NCBI RefSeq assembly: GCF_001659985.1
Contig: NZ_LYCS01000004.1
Span: 124,001-188,000, forward strand
DNA from: Oceanobacillus sp. Castelsardo
Lineage (GTDB): Bacteria; Bacillota; Bacilli; Bacillales; Amphibacillaceae
Direction of reading: 5' to 3'
DNA length: 64,000 bases
The position numbers were made by a program, and so were the translations under genes. A model generated the notes under the pieces. The model saw only the letters and a list, made by a program, of their open reading frames with translations. It was not told the DNA's origin and searched no databases. Of this stretch, positions 11,341-18,760 are shown piece by piece; within the stretch, counting starts at the first letter, position 1; every line of letters starts with the position of its first letter.

Positions 11341-12324
11341 TTACCCATCAATAATGCTTTGATAAAGCGATTCACTGAATTTTATTTTATCTATGTATTC
11401 ATCTAGTTTTTCCGTATATTCCCGAGTTTGATTAGATGTAATTCCTAAAAATTCTTTCCCAATCAATTCTAAAGCCTCAGCAATATAGATATAATCATCT
11501 TTTGGCGGCTTTATCGGATACATGACATAAGTATAATCATATAATAGTTTAGTAATCAAATGGTATAACGATGGGTTATCTTGCTCTATTTCCCTTAGTA
11601 ATACTTTAGTTGCTCTTATAGGTTCACTTTCTTTCACCCATTCTAATTCTTCTGGAATTACATTAAGAGTTACATTAAATTTACTAACCTCTACTTCATT
11701 CATCCATTCCATTCCTTTTAACCACTCTATTATCGCTGTTTTTGCAAGAGGATGAACGTGATCATCTACTAGAAGTTCAATTATTTGATTAGAGGGATTT
11801 GCATTAAGTGATTTCAATTTCTCTACTTGTCGCCATTGTTCATCAAAATTATTTTCCTCTACGGCTTTAAACAAATCTTCAAAAAGGATAGCCTCTTTCT
11901 CCAAATTCATATCTATATTCATTTTTTCGCTTATTTCATATAATTGTTTAAATTGCTCTCTTTGTAAACTAGGTATATCCTTTTTTTGAAATTCATATAC
12001 AACCTGATCCATTAATAAGTTATATTGGTTCGTTTGAAATAAGATAGTTAAATATATATGTACATAATGATAATAATGTTCATCTTCTAGTTTTAATAAA
12101 TCCTCACATAAATTCTGGGCTTCATTAAATTCACCTAACTCCATAAGACAAATTAACTTTCCGGTTATAATTTCATGATTGTCAACATGATAGTTAATTA
12201 ACTCATCTAATTTAATTAAAGCTTCATCATATTTTTTTTCTTTAAGAGCGACTAAGCTTTCTTTTTCCAATTCTTTCTTCCATTTAGGAAAAAGGATTAT
12301 TTTATCATCGCGTTGTATGCGCAT
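11341..12324 (-). CDS. ysoA: YsoA-like tetratricopeptide-repeat protein
   Basis: This 327-residue soluble protein has degenerate TPR helices in its N-terminal half (about residues 18-110, for example SLVALKEKKYDEALIKLDELI followed by a second copy). The C-terminal half is helical and acidic without a recognisable catalytic motif. It occupies the position of B. subtilis ysoA near tig. The role is unknown; TPR proteins act as binding scaffolds. Naming rests on synteny and overall architecture. Confidence 0.7.
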   Translation of the reverse strand: MRIQRDDKIILFPKWKKELEKESLVALKEKKYDEALIKLDELINYHVDNHEIITGKLICLMELGEFNEAQNLCEDLLKLEDEHYYHYVHIYLTILFQTNQYNLLMDQVVYEFQKKDIPSLQREQFKQLYEISEKMNIDMNLEKEAILFEDLFKAVEENNFDEQWRQVEKLKSLNANPSNQIIELLVDDHVHPLAKTAIIEWLKGMEWMNEVEVSKFNVTLNVIPEELEWVKESEPIRATKVLLREIEQDNPSLYHLITKLLYDYTYVMYPIKPPKDDYIYIAEALELIGKEFLGITSNQTREYTEKLDEYIDKIKFSESLYQSIIDG

Positions 12325-12400
12325 TCATTCACCTTCTTTCATGAAATTATTCTTTTTTATTACATATAAATTCCCTATAAGTTTAAAATTAAACATAAAA

Positions 12401-12426
12401 AGAGAAACCAATCAGTTGGTTTCTCT
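12401..12426 (-). terminator. Terminator after the tRNA pair
   Basis: An 11-bp perfect stem (12401-12411 with 12416-12426), a 4-base loop and a T run on the minus strand follow the tRNA-Arg gene. It separates the tRNAs from ysoA. Confidence 0.85.
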
Positions 12427-12443
12427 CTAGTAGTTGATTCAAA

Positions 12444-12517
12444 CGTCCCAGGAGAGATTCGAACTCCCGACCCACAGCTTAGAAGGCTGTTGCTCTATCC
12501 AACTGAGCTACTGGGAC
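12444..12517 (-). tRNA. tRNA-Arg, anticodon TCT
   Basis: A 74-base minus-strand cloverleaf is readable: acceptor GTCCCAG pairs with CTGGGAC, with discriminator G at 12444. The D arm contains GCTCAGTTGGATAGAGC. The anticodon stem ACAGC/GCTGT encloses the loop CTTCTAA with anticodon TCT, reading AGA. The T arm GGGAGTTCGAATCTCTCC is intact. CCA is not encoded. Confidence 0.95.
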
Positions 12518-12522
12518 ATAAC

Positions 12523-12596
12523 TGGAGCGGGTGATGGGAATCGAACCCACGACATCAGCTTGGAAGGCTGAGGTTATACCATTTAACTACACCCGC
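12523..12596 (-). tRNA. tRNA-Gly, anticodon TCC
   Basis: Acceptor GCGGGTG (12596-12590) pairs with CACCCGC (12533-12527), followed by discriminator T and an encoded CCA (12525-12523). The anticodon loop CTTCCAA carries TCC, reading GGA. The D arm and T arm (GTGGGTTCGATTCCCAT) are intact. It lies just upstream of tRNA-Arg in the same transcript. The 33 bases at 12566-12598, covering its 5' half, are repeated at 12720-12752. Confidence 0.95.
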
Positions 12597-12599
12597 ATT

Positions 12600-12719
12600 A
12601 TTAATATAATAGTACTTTTAATTCAGTCTCGATCAACATGCCTCTCCATCTACTAGCATATTCAAGGAAGAGAATGCTTCGAGGCAACTCGTAGATTATT
12701 CGGGAGAAGTATTGCTCGT
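12600..12719. other. Hairpin-forming spacer between tRNA-Gly and its 5'-half copy
   Basis: These 120 bases have no ORF. Arms TCTCC-ATCTAC (12643-12653) can pair with GTAGAT (12691-12696) and GGAGA (12703-12707). An alternative pairing is GCCTC (12640-12644) with GAGGC (12681-12685). The spacer ends exactly where the duplicated tRNA segment begins. Confidence 0.5.
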
Positions 12720-12752
12720 GGCTGAGGTTATACCATTTAACTACACCCGCAT
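12720..12752 (-). pseudogene. Duplicated 5' half of tRNA-Gly (tRNA pseudogene or recombination scar)
   Basis: These 33 bases are identical to 12566-12598 of the intact tRNA-Gly. They cover two leader bases, the acceptor 5' strand, the D arm and the 5' strand of the anticodon stem. Identity stops just before the anticodon; no 3' half is present. It lies upstream of, and in the same orientation as, the intact gene. It cannot form a tRNA. Confidence 0.85.
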
Positions 12753-12889
12753 ATCTAATTCTATATCTATAATATTATTTCAACGACAAATTTTATTATA
12801 GTTAAATTGACATTCTTTGTCAACACTTTTATATAAAATATTTAGGGAGGGAAATTAGAATAATCCCTAACTAATTTCCCTCAAGGATT

Positions 12890-13402
12890 CTATTTAAAAG
12901 AAGCCGTATAAATTAATTCTTTAACTTCAGAACCGTCTAGCGAGTAGAATTGAACGTTAATCTGATCAGTAGATTCCCATTTTAAAATGGCATATGTTTT
13001 TTCGTGTCTATTTCGTGGTAAACGAATACTTCCGGGATTAATAAATAACTGTTCTTCAATCTGTTCGGCCCCAGCAATATGAGAATGACCAAAACAAATA
13101 ACGTTTGCACCAATTTCCTTGGCTCTATATGATAGCTTCAAAAGAGTTGATTTCACCTGAAACAAATGTCCATGTGTGACAAAAAAAGTTAAACCACCAA
13201 TTGAAATAATTTCTTCTACCGGATATCTTGAGTCAAAGTCGCAGTTTCCACGAACCTTATACATTCCATAAAGTTCTGAGGAAGGATATTCCAATTCAGA
13301 ATCACCACAGTGAATCATCTTAATATTTGGGTGCCGATTTTTTATTTCTGTGATTTCTTCTTTTAGTCCATGACTATCACTTATAACTAAAACTTCATAC
13401 AT
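12890..13402 (-). CDS. ysnB: YsnB, YfcE-family metallophosphoesterase
   Basis: This 170-residue protein has the calcineurin-like phosphoesterase motifs in order: SDSHG (8-12), GNCD near residue 53, THGH and GHSH. These ligate two metal ions. The family includes YfcE-type phosphodiesterases, so a small-molecule phosphodiester is the likely substrate, but the natural one is unknown. It follows rdgB by 20 bases and forms the end of the rph-rdgB-ysnB operon, as in B. subtilis. Confidence 0.9.
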   Translation of the reverse strand: MYEVLVISDSHGLKEEITEIKNRHPNIKMIHCGDSELEYPSSELYGMYKVRGNCDFDSRYPVEEIISIGGLTFFVTHGHLFQVKSTLLKLSYRAKEIGANVICFGHSHIAGAEQIEEQLFINPGSIRLPRNRHEKTYAILKWESTDQINVQFYSLDGSEVKELIYTASFK

Positions 13403-13422
13403 AAACGACGACAGCCCCTTTG

Positions 13423-14022
13423 TTAAATAAATAAAGTATCTATCAAGTCCTCTAATTTATCCATTGCACGGCTTCGATGGCTTATCCGATTCTTTTCTTC
13501 TGACTCTAACTCTGCCATTGTCTGTTGATAACCATCAGGAATAAAAACCGGATCATAACCGAATCCATTTTCACCAGATGGAGATAAGGTAATTCTCCCT
13601 TCACATTCCCCTCTAACTAATTTCGTTTCCCCATTAGGTCTTGCTATAGCCAATACACAAACAAATCGTGCATTTCTTTGACCTTCTGAGATATCTTTTA
13701 ATTCATGAAGAACCTTTTGTATATTTTGTTCATCGTTCTTTTGTTCCCCAGCATATCTAGCTGAATAGATACCTGGTCTACCATCAAGAGCATCGATAAC
13801 TAGCCCGGAATCATCAGATAAGACAGCTCTATTTAAAATACGGCTAATCTCTTCCGCCTTTAATGATGCATTTTCTTCAAAGGTATTCCCGGTTTCCTCT
13901 ACATCTGGAAGTTGTTCCTTGATGTCTAATAAAGAAAGGGCCTCTATATTTCTTTGAGAAAAAAACTCCCTAAACTCTTTTGCTTTCCCACGATTCTTAG
14001 TGGCAATAATAATTTGATTCAT
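13423..14022 (-). CDS. rdgB: RdgB/YsnA, XTP/dITP pyrophosphatase
   Basis: The enzyme hydrolyses non-canonical purine triphosphates (XTP, dITP, ITP) to monophosphates, keeping them out of nucleic acids. The Ham1 signature is visible: IIATKNRGKAKEF at the N-terminus, the LSDDSGLVIDAL catalytic segment near residue 70, GRPGIYSARYAG, and GFGYDPVF near residue 150. The length of 199 residues is typical. It lies 11 bases after rph in the same operon. Confidence 0.95.
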   Translation of the reverse strand: MNQIIIATKNRGKAKEFREFFSQRNIEALSLLDIKEQLPDVEETGNTFEENASLKAEEISRILNRAVLSDDSGLVIDALDGRPGIYSARYAGEQKNDEQNIQKVLHELKDISEGQRNARFVCVLAIARPNGETKLVRGECEGRITLSPSGENGFGYDPVFIPDGYQQTMAELESEEKNRISHRSRAMDKLEDLIDTLFI

Positions 14023-14033
14023 AAAAAAGCTCC

Positions 14034-14783
14034 TTATTTTTTGGTTTCCCCAATTCGTTCGGATAAAGTGCCAATGGTCTCTTTTTGAATCTTTATAATT
14101 TCCTCTAATCCTTCACTAGCAAGTTTCAACATCATTTTCAGCTGATTTATATCAAATGTCGCTTCTTCGCCCGTTCCTTGAATTTCCACAAATTCTCCTG
14201 AACCTGTCATGACGATATTCATATCGACATCCGCTTCAGAGTCTTCTTCATAATTCAAATCCAAAATTTCCATCCCGTCTTTTAAAATACCTACAGAAAT
14301 TGCAGCTAAATAATCTGTTACAGGCATTTCTTTAATTGCTTTATTTTTTAGAAGTTCACCAAAAGCTAATACAACGGCAACAAATGCACCTGTAATGGAT
14401 GCGGTTCTTGTTCCTCCATCGGCTTGAATAACGTCACAATCTACCCATACCGTTCTTTCACCTATTTTTTCTAAATCAACAACAGACCTTAATGCTCTGC
14501 CAATTAGTCGTTGAATTTCCATCGTTCTCCCACTAACTTTTCCTTTAGTAGACTCTCTAATATTTCTTTGGGTAGTAGCACGAGGGAGCATCGAATATTC
14601 AGCTGTAATCCACCCTTTCCCTTGTCCTCGCATAAACGGGGGAACCCTGTCTTCAATACTCGCGTTACAAATTACTTTTGTATTACCTACAGCAATAAGG
14701 ACAGAACCTTCTGGGTGTGTTATATAATTTGGAATAATTTCTATAGGTCTTAATTGGTTATGTTCACGATTGTCATTTCTCAT
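14034..14783 (-). CDS. rph: RNase PH, phosphorolytic 3' exoribonuclease
   Basis: RNase PH trims tRNA 3' ends using phosphate. The 249-residue protein has the family features: REHNQLRPI at the N-terminus, [25 protein letters not shown] with the phosphate-site arginines, and [20 protein letters not shown]. The catalytic acidic cluster near [10 protein letters not shown] is present. It heads the rph-rdgB-ysnB operon, downstream of gerM. Confidence 0.96.
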   Translation of the reverse strand: MRNDNREHNQLRPIEIIPNYITHPEGSVLIAVGNTKVICNASIEDRVPPFMRGQGKGWITAEYSMLPRATTQRNIRESTKGKVSGRTMEIQRLIGRALRSVVDLEKIGERTVWVDCDVIQADGGTRTASITGAFVAVVLAFGELLKNKAIKEMPVTDYLAAISVGILKDGMEILDLNYEEDSEADVDMNIVMTGSGEFVEIQGTGEEATFDINQLKMMLKLASEGLEEIIKIQKETIGTLSERIGETKK

Positions 14784-14961
14784 ATGTAACTCCTCCTTAT
14801 TTCCTTCATTAGCTTATCATATTTTGCTCAAAAGAAACACGAGAATTCATTAGATCATTTTAGAAACTCGGCATTCGCTGTTATGTTAGACGAATACTTT
14901 AGATGTATGTATGCAGATAGGCAGGTAAAGTTTTTATACTTTTCTCCCTATAATTAAAAGA

Positions 14962-14988
14962 AAAGAGGTTCAAAATTCGAACCCCTTT
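14962..14988 (-). terminator. Probable gerM terminator
   Basis: A 10-bp stem with one mismatch (14962-14971 with 14979-14988) lies immediately downstream of the gerM stop, with a T-rich tract on the minus strand. Confidence 0.6.
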
Positions 14989-14992
14989 CAAA

Positions 14993-16117
14993 TTACAGTT
15001 TTTCTGTTTTGGTAAATGTATCCTTTGTTACCGGCTCCTCGTATGATTCTCCGTTTTCATTTACAAGTTGGTCGACATTTTCTACCTTCACCTCAACAGC
15101 TTCTACGCCAGCTTGCTCAGTTAAAGTTCTAACTAATGTTTCCATTACCTCATCCGAAATAACAGATTTATCTTTATCTTTCAAAATACCTTCATTAAAA
15201 CTTAATTTAAGAACCCCATCTTCCATTACTGGATCACTACTTAATTTAGTACCTACATTAAACACATGTACGATATTGGAGTTGTAACCAGGTCCTTGAA
15301 TTAAAGAATCTACAACTGCTTCATAGATTTCCACATCTTCTTTTGAATCAACATACTGCGTAACAGGAACATAATACCTGTTTTCATTATGTTCTGACGG
15401 ATAAAACATCGTTACAGGTGTAGCAGTTAATAAATCATTCGAATTAGATTCCACAACATTAATTCCATTTGTTCTTGCATATCCGTCTCCAATTGGAGTT
15501 CCATTAACCGGCATTTCCTCCTGAGGATGTCCATTTATCCACAATTGTACTTTTTTAACATTTTCGAATTGCGTTAAAGTGTATGTCATTGACTCTAAGA
15601 TTTGAACTTCCTCATTTTCCTCATAGTTTTTAAATTCTTCGGACACATCTACAATCATCGTACCGTCTTCCTTTAAGTTAAGCCCTAATATTTCTGTTCC
15701 CTCTGGTAAGACTGCTTGAAACCCATTCGGTAATAGAGTAGTTACCGGTCCACCTTTTACAAGATGTTCCATAAGTTGCTTCCCGACTTCTGATGTTCCG
15801 GGTAATTCTATTGTTTGAGCAGAAACCATCCCATTTTTATCCACTAGGTATAATTCCCTAGGAACCATTTCTACGGTCGTTTCATCTGTTTCAGATCCCT
15901 TTTCCTCGGAATCAGCTGAATCTGTGGATTCTACATTCTCTTTTTCTTTCGCTTTCTCATTCATATTCTCAGAAGTCGAATCTTCTAAGCTATTTACAGC
16001 TTCCGCATCTTGTGGTGGATCCATTTCCTGTTCCAATGACTGTTCCCCTTGAAAACACCCAGATAAAATAAGCGAAAGCGAAACCGCGCCAACGATTAGA
16101 GCACCTTTCTTTTTCAT
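14993..16117 (-). CDS. gerM: GerM, sporulation and germination lipoprotein
   Basis: GerM is a mother-cell membrane lipoprotein involved in sporulation, where it helps localise SpoIIIAG. A lipoprotein signal is clear: KKK, a hydrophobic stretch and the lipobox LSGC with C21. Residues about 25-85 form an acidic low-complexity linker rich in Glu, Ser and Asp. Two GerMN domains follow (about 105-215 and 235-360). The length of 374 residues is close to that of B. subtilis GerM. The gene lies between racE and rph, as in Bacillus. Confidence 0.93.
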   Translation of the reverse strand: MKKKGALIVGAVSLSLILSGCFQGEQSLEQEMDPPQDAEAVNSLEDSTSENMNEKAKEKENVESTDSADSEEKGSETDETTVEMVPRELYLVDKNGMVSAQTIELPGTSEVGKQLMEHLVKGGPVTTLLPNGFQAVLPEGTEILGLNLKEDGTMIVDVSEEFKNYEENEEVQILESMTYTLTQFENVKKVQLWINGHPQEEMPVNGTPIGDGYARTNGINVVESNSNDLLTATPVTMFYPSEHNENRYYVPVTQYVDSKEDVEIYEAVVDSLIQGPGYNSNIVHVFNVGTKLSSDPVMEDGVLKLSFNEGILKDKDKSVISDEVMETLVRTLTEQAGVEAVEVKVENVDQLVNENGESYEEPVTKDTFTKTEKL

Positions 16118-16266
16118 GCTAATACCTCCTACGATAGTTTGTACTATAATGTATACGAGCTATCTCAAAAAAATAGACCTATCATAGGAAACTTCTAATG
16201 TAAAAATAAATTAAGACTTATTCAGCGTGAGATTTCTTACCCTCACTGGACCATGCCACAAACCCA

Positions 16267-16299
16267 AAAAAATCAGGAGTTTAAACCTCCTGATTTTTT
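16267..16299 (-). terminator. racE terminator overlapping the stop codon
   Basis: A 13-bp perfect stem (16267-16279 with 16287-16299) has a TTTAAAC loop. Its upstream arm encodes the last residues of racE and its loop holds the TAA stop codon. The T run on the minus strand is immediate. Confidence 0.85.
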
Positions 16300-17105
16300 C
16301 GCAAGCTAGCTCTCTTTATTTCTAACAAACTAAAATTAGAGTCTTTAAAGATCTTTCTAAATATATCAATAAACAGATCCAACTCACCAGTAGTATAAAA
16401 TTGATGAATAGGTTCATCTATTTTACTACTCAATAATCCATGAACATCTAATATGGTACTTGTTTCTCTTGCAGTTTCTTCACTAGAAGAAATAATGGTT
16501 ACATTGCCCCCTATAACTTCTTGTATCGTGTCTTTTAACAATGGATAGTGGGTACATCCTAATATCAATGTATCCATATCTTTATTATGTTTCAATGGAC
16601 GGATAGATTCTTCTACTACCGATTTTGCTCCTATTCCTGTTAGTATTCCCTTTTCAACCATTGGAGCTAATAAAGGACAGGCTAATCCATAAACATGAAT
16701 ATCTGTATTTATTTTTTCTAATGCGCTCGTATAAGCACTACTACGAATCGTACCTTCCGTCCCGATTACACCAACATGATTATTTTTTGTGCATTTTATC
16801 GCAGCACGAGCACCAGGCTGTATTACTCCAACAACCGGAATATCTAATGACTGCTGTAATTCCTTTAGTGTAAAAGCAGTAGCCGTATTACAAGCGACAA
16901 CTAACATTTTAATATTTTTCTCTAATAAAAAACGAACCATTTCCCACGTAAATAATTTTACTTCTTCAGCAGGTCTAGGACCATAAGGGCATCTAGCTGT
17001 ATCTCCTAAATAAATTAATTTTTCCTTCGGTAATTGACGCATCAACTCTTGAACAACTGTTAAGCCACCAACACCGGAATCAATAACTCCAATTGCTCTG
17101 TCCAA
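16281..17105 (-). CDS. racE: RacE/MurI, glutamate racemase
   Basis: This cytosolic enzyme interconverts L- and D-glutamate for peptidoglycan synthesis. The two catalytic cysteines are C72 ([10 protein letters not shown]) and C184 (LGCTHYPLL), with the N-terminal [10 protein letters not shown] containing D9. The length of 274 residues matches Bacillus RacE. It lies between gerE (divergent) and gerM; the MarR-type ysmB found next to it in B. subtilis is absent. Confidence 0.96.
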   Translation of the reverse strand: MDRAIGVIDSGVGGLTVVQELMRQLPKEKLIYLGDTARCPYGPRPAEEVKLFTWEMVRFLLEKNIKMLVVACNTATAFTLKELQQSLDIPVVGVIQPGARAAIKCTKNNHVGVIGTEGTIRSSAYTSALEKINTDIHVYGLACPLLAPMVEKGILTGIGAKSVVEESIRPLKHNKDMDTLILGCTHYPLLKDTIQEVIGGNVTIISSSEETARETSTILDVHGLLSSKIDEPIHQFYTTGELDLFIDIFRKIFKDSNFSLLEIKRASLRKNQEV

Positions 17106-17245
17106 TAAAAATCGCCTCTTCTGTGCTGTATTTTTTTAGGTTAATTATTCAAATTTTATTCCATTATATTTTTAATTATACAAGCAACAGTTTATCATAA
17201 CATCATATTCTGTGTATATACGTAAAAATAAAGAAGACTTGGTTC

Positions 17246-17348
17246 AGGTGGAGTTTTAACTCCACCTAAAATTTAGTCGCTCTTATTTCGAAGCTTGGCG
17301 GCACTTATCTCCCGCCTGTAGGGGCGGGAGTTTTAGTAACGCCGCGTA
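17246..17348. repeat. Two-hairpin intergenic element sharing its arms with 34338-34515
   Basis: Hairpin 1 pairs AGGTGGAGTT (17246-17255) with AACTCCACCT (17258-17267). Hairpin 2 pairs CTCCCGCC (17309-17316) with GGCGGGAG (17323-17330). The 26 bases at 17282-17307 and the 17 bases at 17332-17348 are identical to the arms of the element at 34338-34515. GCGGC in the left arm can pair with GCCGC in the right arm. The element is GC-rich compared with its surroundings. Confidence 0.8.
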
Positions 17349-17530
17349 AATAAATAGTAATAAGTCCTTACTTCCCCATAATATGTAGTCAACTATTCCT
17401 ATGTTACATTTACATTTTTAAATTTATCACGTCTTACAGCTAGTAAGCCTTGATAAGTAAACTTATTCACTTAAGTCTTAACAACAGTATTAATAATTTA
17501 AAATTTTACTTTTCACGCATGAAAACACTC

Positions 17531-17557
17531 ACTAATTTTGAACGTTCTCATAAGCTA
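17531..17557 (+). promoter_or_regulatory. Candidate sigma-K promoter of gerE
   Basis: The -10 element CATAAGCTA (17549-17557) fits the sigma-K consensus CATANNNTA exactly. An AC-containing -35 (ACT at 17531-17533) lies 15 bases upstream. gerE is a known sigma-K target in B. subtilis, so position and sequence agree. Confidence 0.55.
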
Positions 17558-17617
17558 TAGTGACTAGATAATTTCCCTTCAACATGCAGCTCTATAAGAG
17601 CAAGGAGGGGTTAACAC

Positions 17618-17842
17618 TTGAAGGACAACGAGTATAAACCGAAGCAGTTATTAACCAAGCGAGAAAAAGAAGTATTCGAACTGTTAGTACAAGACAAAAC
17701 AACAAAAGAAATTGCCCAGGAATTGTTTATATCAGAGAAAACTGTCCGTAACCACATTTCAAATGCTATGCAAAAATTAGGGGTTAAGGGGCGATCACAA
17801 GCTGTAGTTGAACTTCTTCGTATGGGAGAATTGAAACTTTAA
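17618..17842 (+). CDS. gerE: GerE, late mother-cell transcription factor
   Basis: GerE is a stand-alone LuxR/FixJ-type helix-turn-helix protein that activates and represses late spore-coat genes in the mother cell. The 74 residues are almost wholly a DNA-binding domain: LLTKREKEVFELLVQDKT, then the recognition helix in SEKTVRNHISNAMQKLGVKG. The start is TTG at 17618, preceded by AAGGAGGGG. It is nearly identical to B. subtilis GerE. It is monocistronic and shares a convergent terminator with sdhB. Confidence 0.98.
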   Translation: MKDNEYKPKQLLTKREKEVFELLVQDKTTKEIAQELFISEKTVRNHISNAMQKLGVKGRSQAVVELLRMGELKL

Positions 17843-17930
17843 AATATTAGGTTTTATCCCAATAGAAAGATCTGAACTACATGTGATTCATTATCTTATG
17901 AACCATTTACTTGAATTCATCAGTAAATGT

Positions 17931-17964
17931 CAAAAACCGACTTCCATAAAGAAGTCGGTTTTTG
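17931..17964. terminator. Bidirectional terminator between gerE and sdhB
   Basis: A 14-bp perfect stem (17931-17944 with 17951-17964), a 6-base loop and A/T runs on both sides lie between convergent genes. Confidence 0.9.
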
Positions 17965-17977
17965 TTTTATACCTACA

Positions 17978-18742
17978 TTAATGTGCATTGTCACTTCCAA
18001 AGAAATTCTTAAACGCTTGGATGTTAGTTGCACGGTTCATTGCAGCAATTGAAGTTGTTAATGGTATACCTTTTGGACAAACTTGTACACAGTTTTGTGC
18101 GTTTCCACAACCGCTAACTCCTCCTTCTTGCATCAACCCATCTAAACGTTCACTCTTATTCATTTCTCCTGTTGGATGAGCATTAAAGAGACGAGCTTGA
18201 GATAATGCTGCTGGCCCAATAAAGTTAGACTTATCATTAACGTTAGGGCAAGATTCTAAACATACACCACATGTCATGCACTTCGATAATTCATATGCCC
18301 ATTGTCGTTTCTTTTCTGGCATACGTGGCCCTGGACCAAGATCGTGTGTACCATCGATAGGAATCCACGCTTTAACTTGCTTCAACGCATCAAACATTCG
18401 CTCACGATCAATAATCAAGTCACGAACAACGGGGAATGTTGACATCGGAGCTAGACGAACTGGCGTTTCTAATTCATCCACTAACGCAGCACAAGATTGT
18501 CTTGGTACACCATTAATGACCATAGAACAAGCACCACATACTTCCTCTAAACAGTTCATATCCCACTGAACTGGTGTCGTTTTTTCCCCTTTAGCATTAA
18601 CAGGATTTTTACGTATTTCCATTAACCCAGAAATAACATTCATATTCTTCCGATAAGGTACTTCAAAAGTTTCCTCATAAGGAGCAGAATCTGGGCCGTC
18701 TTGCCGAGTTATTATAAATGTAATCGTCTTTTGTTCAGCCAT
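17978..18742 (-). CDS. sdhB: SdhB, succinate dehydrogenase iron-sulfur subunit
   Basis: SdhB relays electrons from the SdhA flavin to membrane quinone. The 2Fe-2S ligands are C64, C69, C72 and C84. The ferredoxin-like motif C155, C158, C161 and C165 (CMTCGVCLESCP) starts the 4Fe-4S/3Fe-4S domain, and further cysteines lie in GCGNAQNCVQVCPKG. The length of 254 residues fits the Bacillus type. It is the last gene of sdhCAB, starting 18 bases after sdhA. Confidence 0.97.
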   Translation of the reverse strand: MAEQKTITFIITRQDGPDSAPYEETFEVPYRKNMNVISGLMEIRKNPVNAKGEKTTPVQWDMNCLEEVCGACSMVINGVPRQSCAALVDELETPVRLAPMSTFPVVRDLIIDRERMFDALKQVKAWIPIDGTHDLGPGPRMPEKKRQWAYELSKCMTCGVCLESCPNVNDKSNFIGPAALSQARLFNAHPTGEMNKSERLDGLMQEGGVSGCGNAQNCVQVCPKGIPLTTSIAAMNRATNIQAFKNFFGSDNAH

Positions 18743-18760
18743 TTAACTTCTCTCCCCCAA

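Larger units (their letters stand above)
17106..17617. other. racE-gerE divergent intergenic region with a hairpin repeat
   Basis: No ORF is supported in these 512 bases. It holds the racE promoter side, a multi-hairpin repeat at about 17246-17348, and the gerE promoter near 17531-17557. Confidence 0.6.

Noticed and set aside
15009-15287. Plus-strand ORF of 92 codons opposite gerM
   Set aside because: It is a Ser/Thr-rich shadow of the gerM C-terminal GerMN domain, with no initiation signals.
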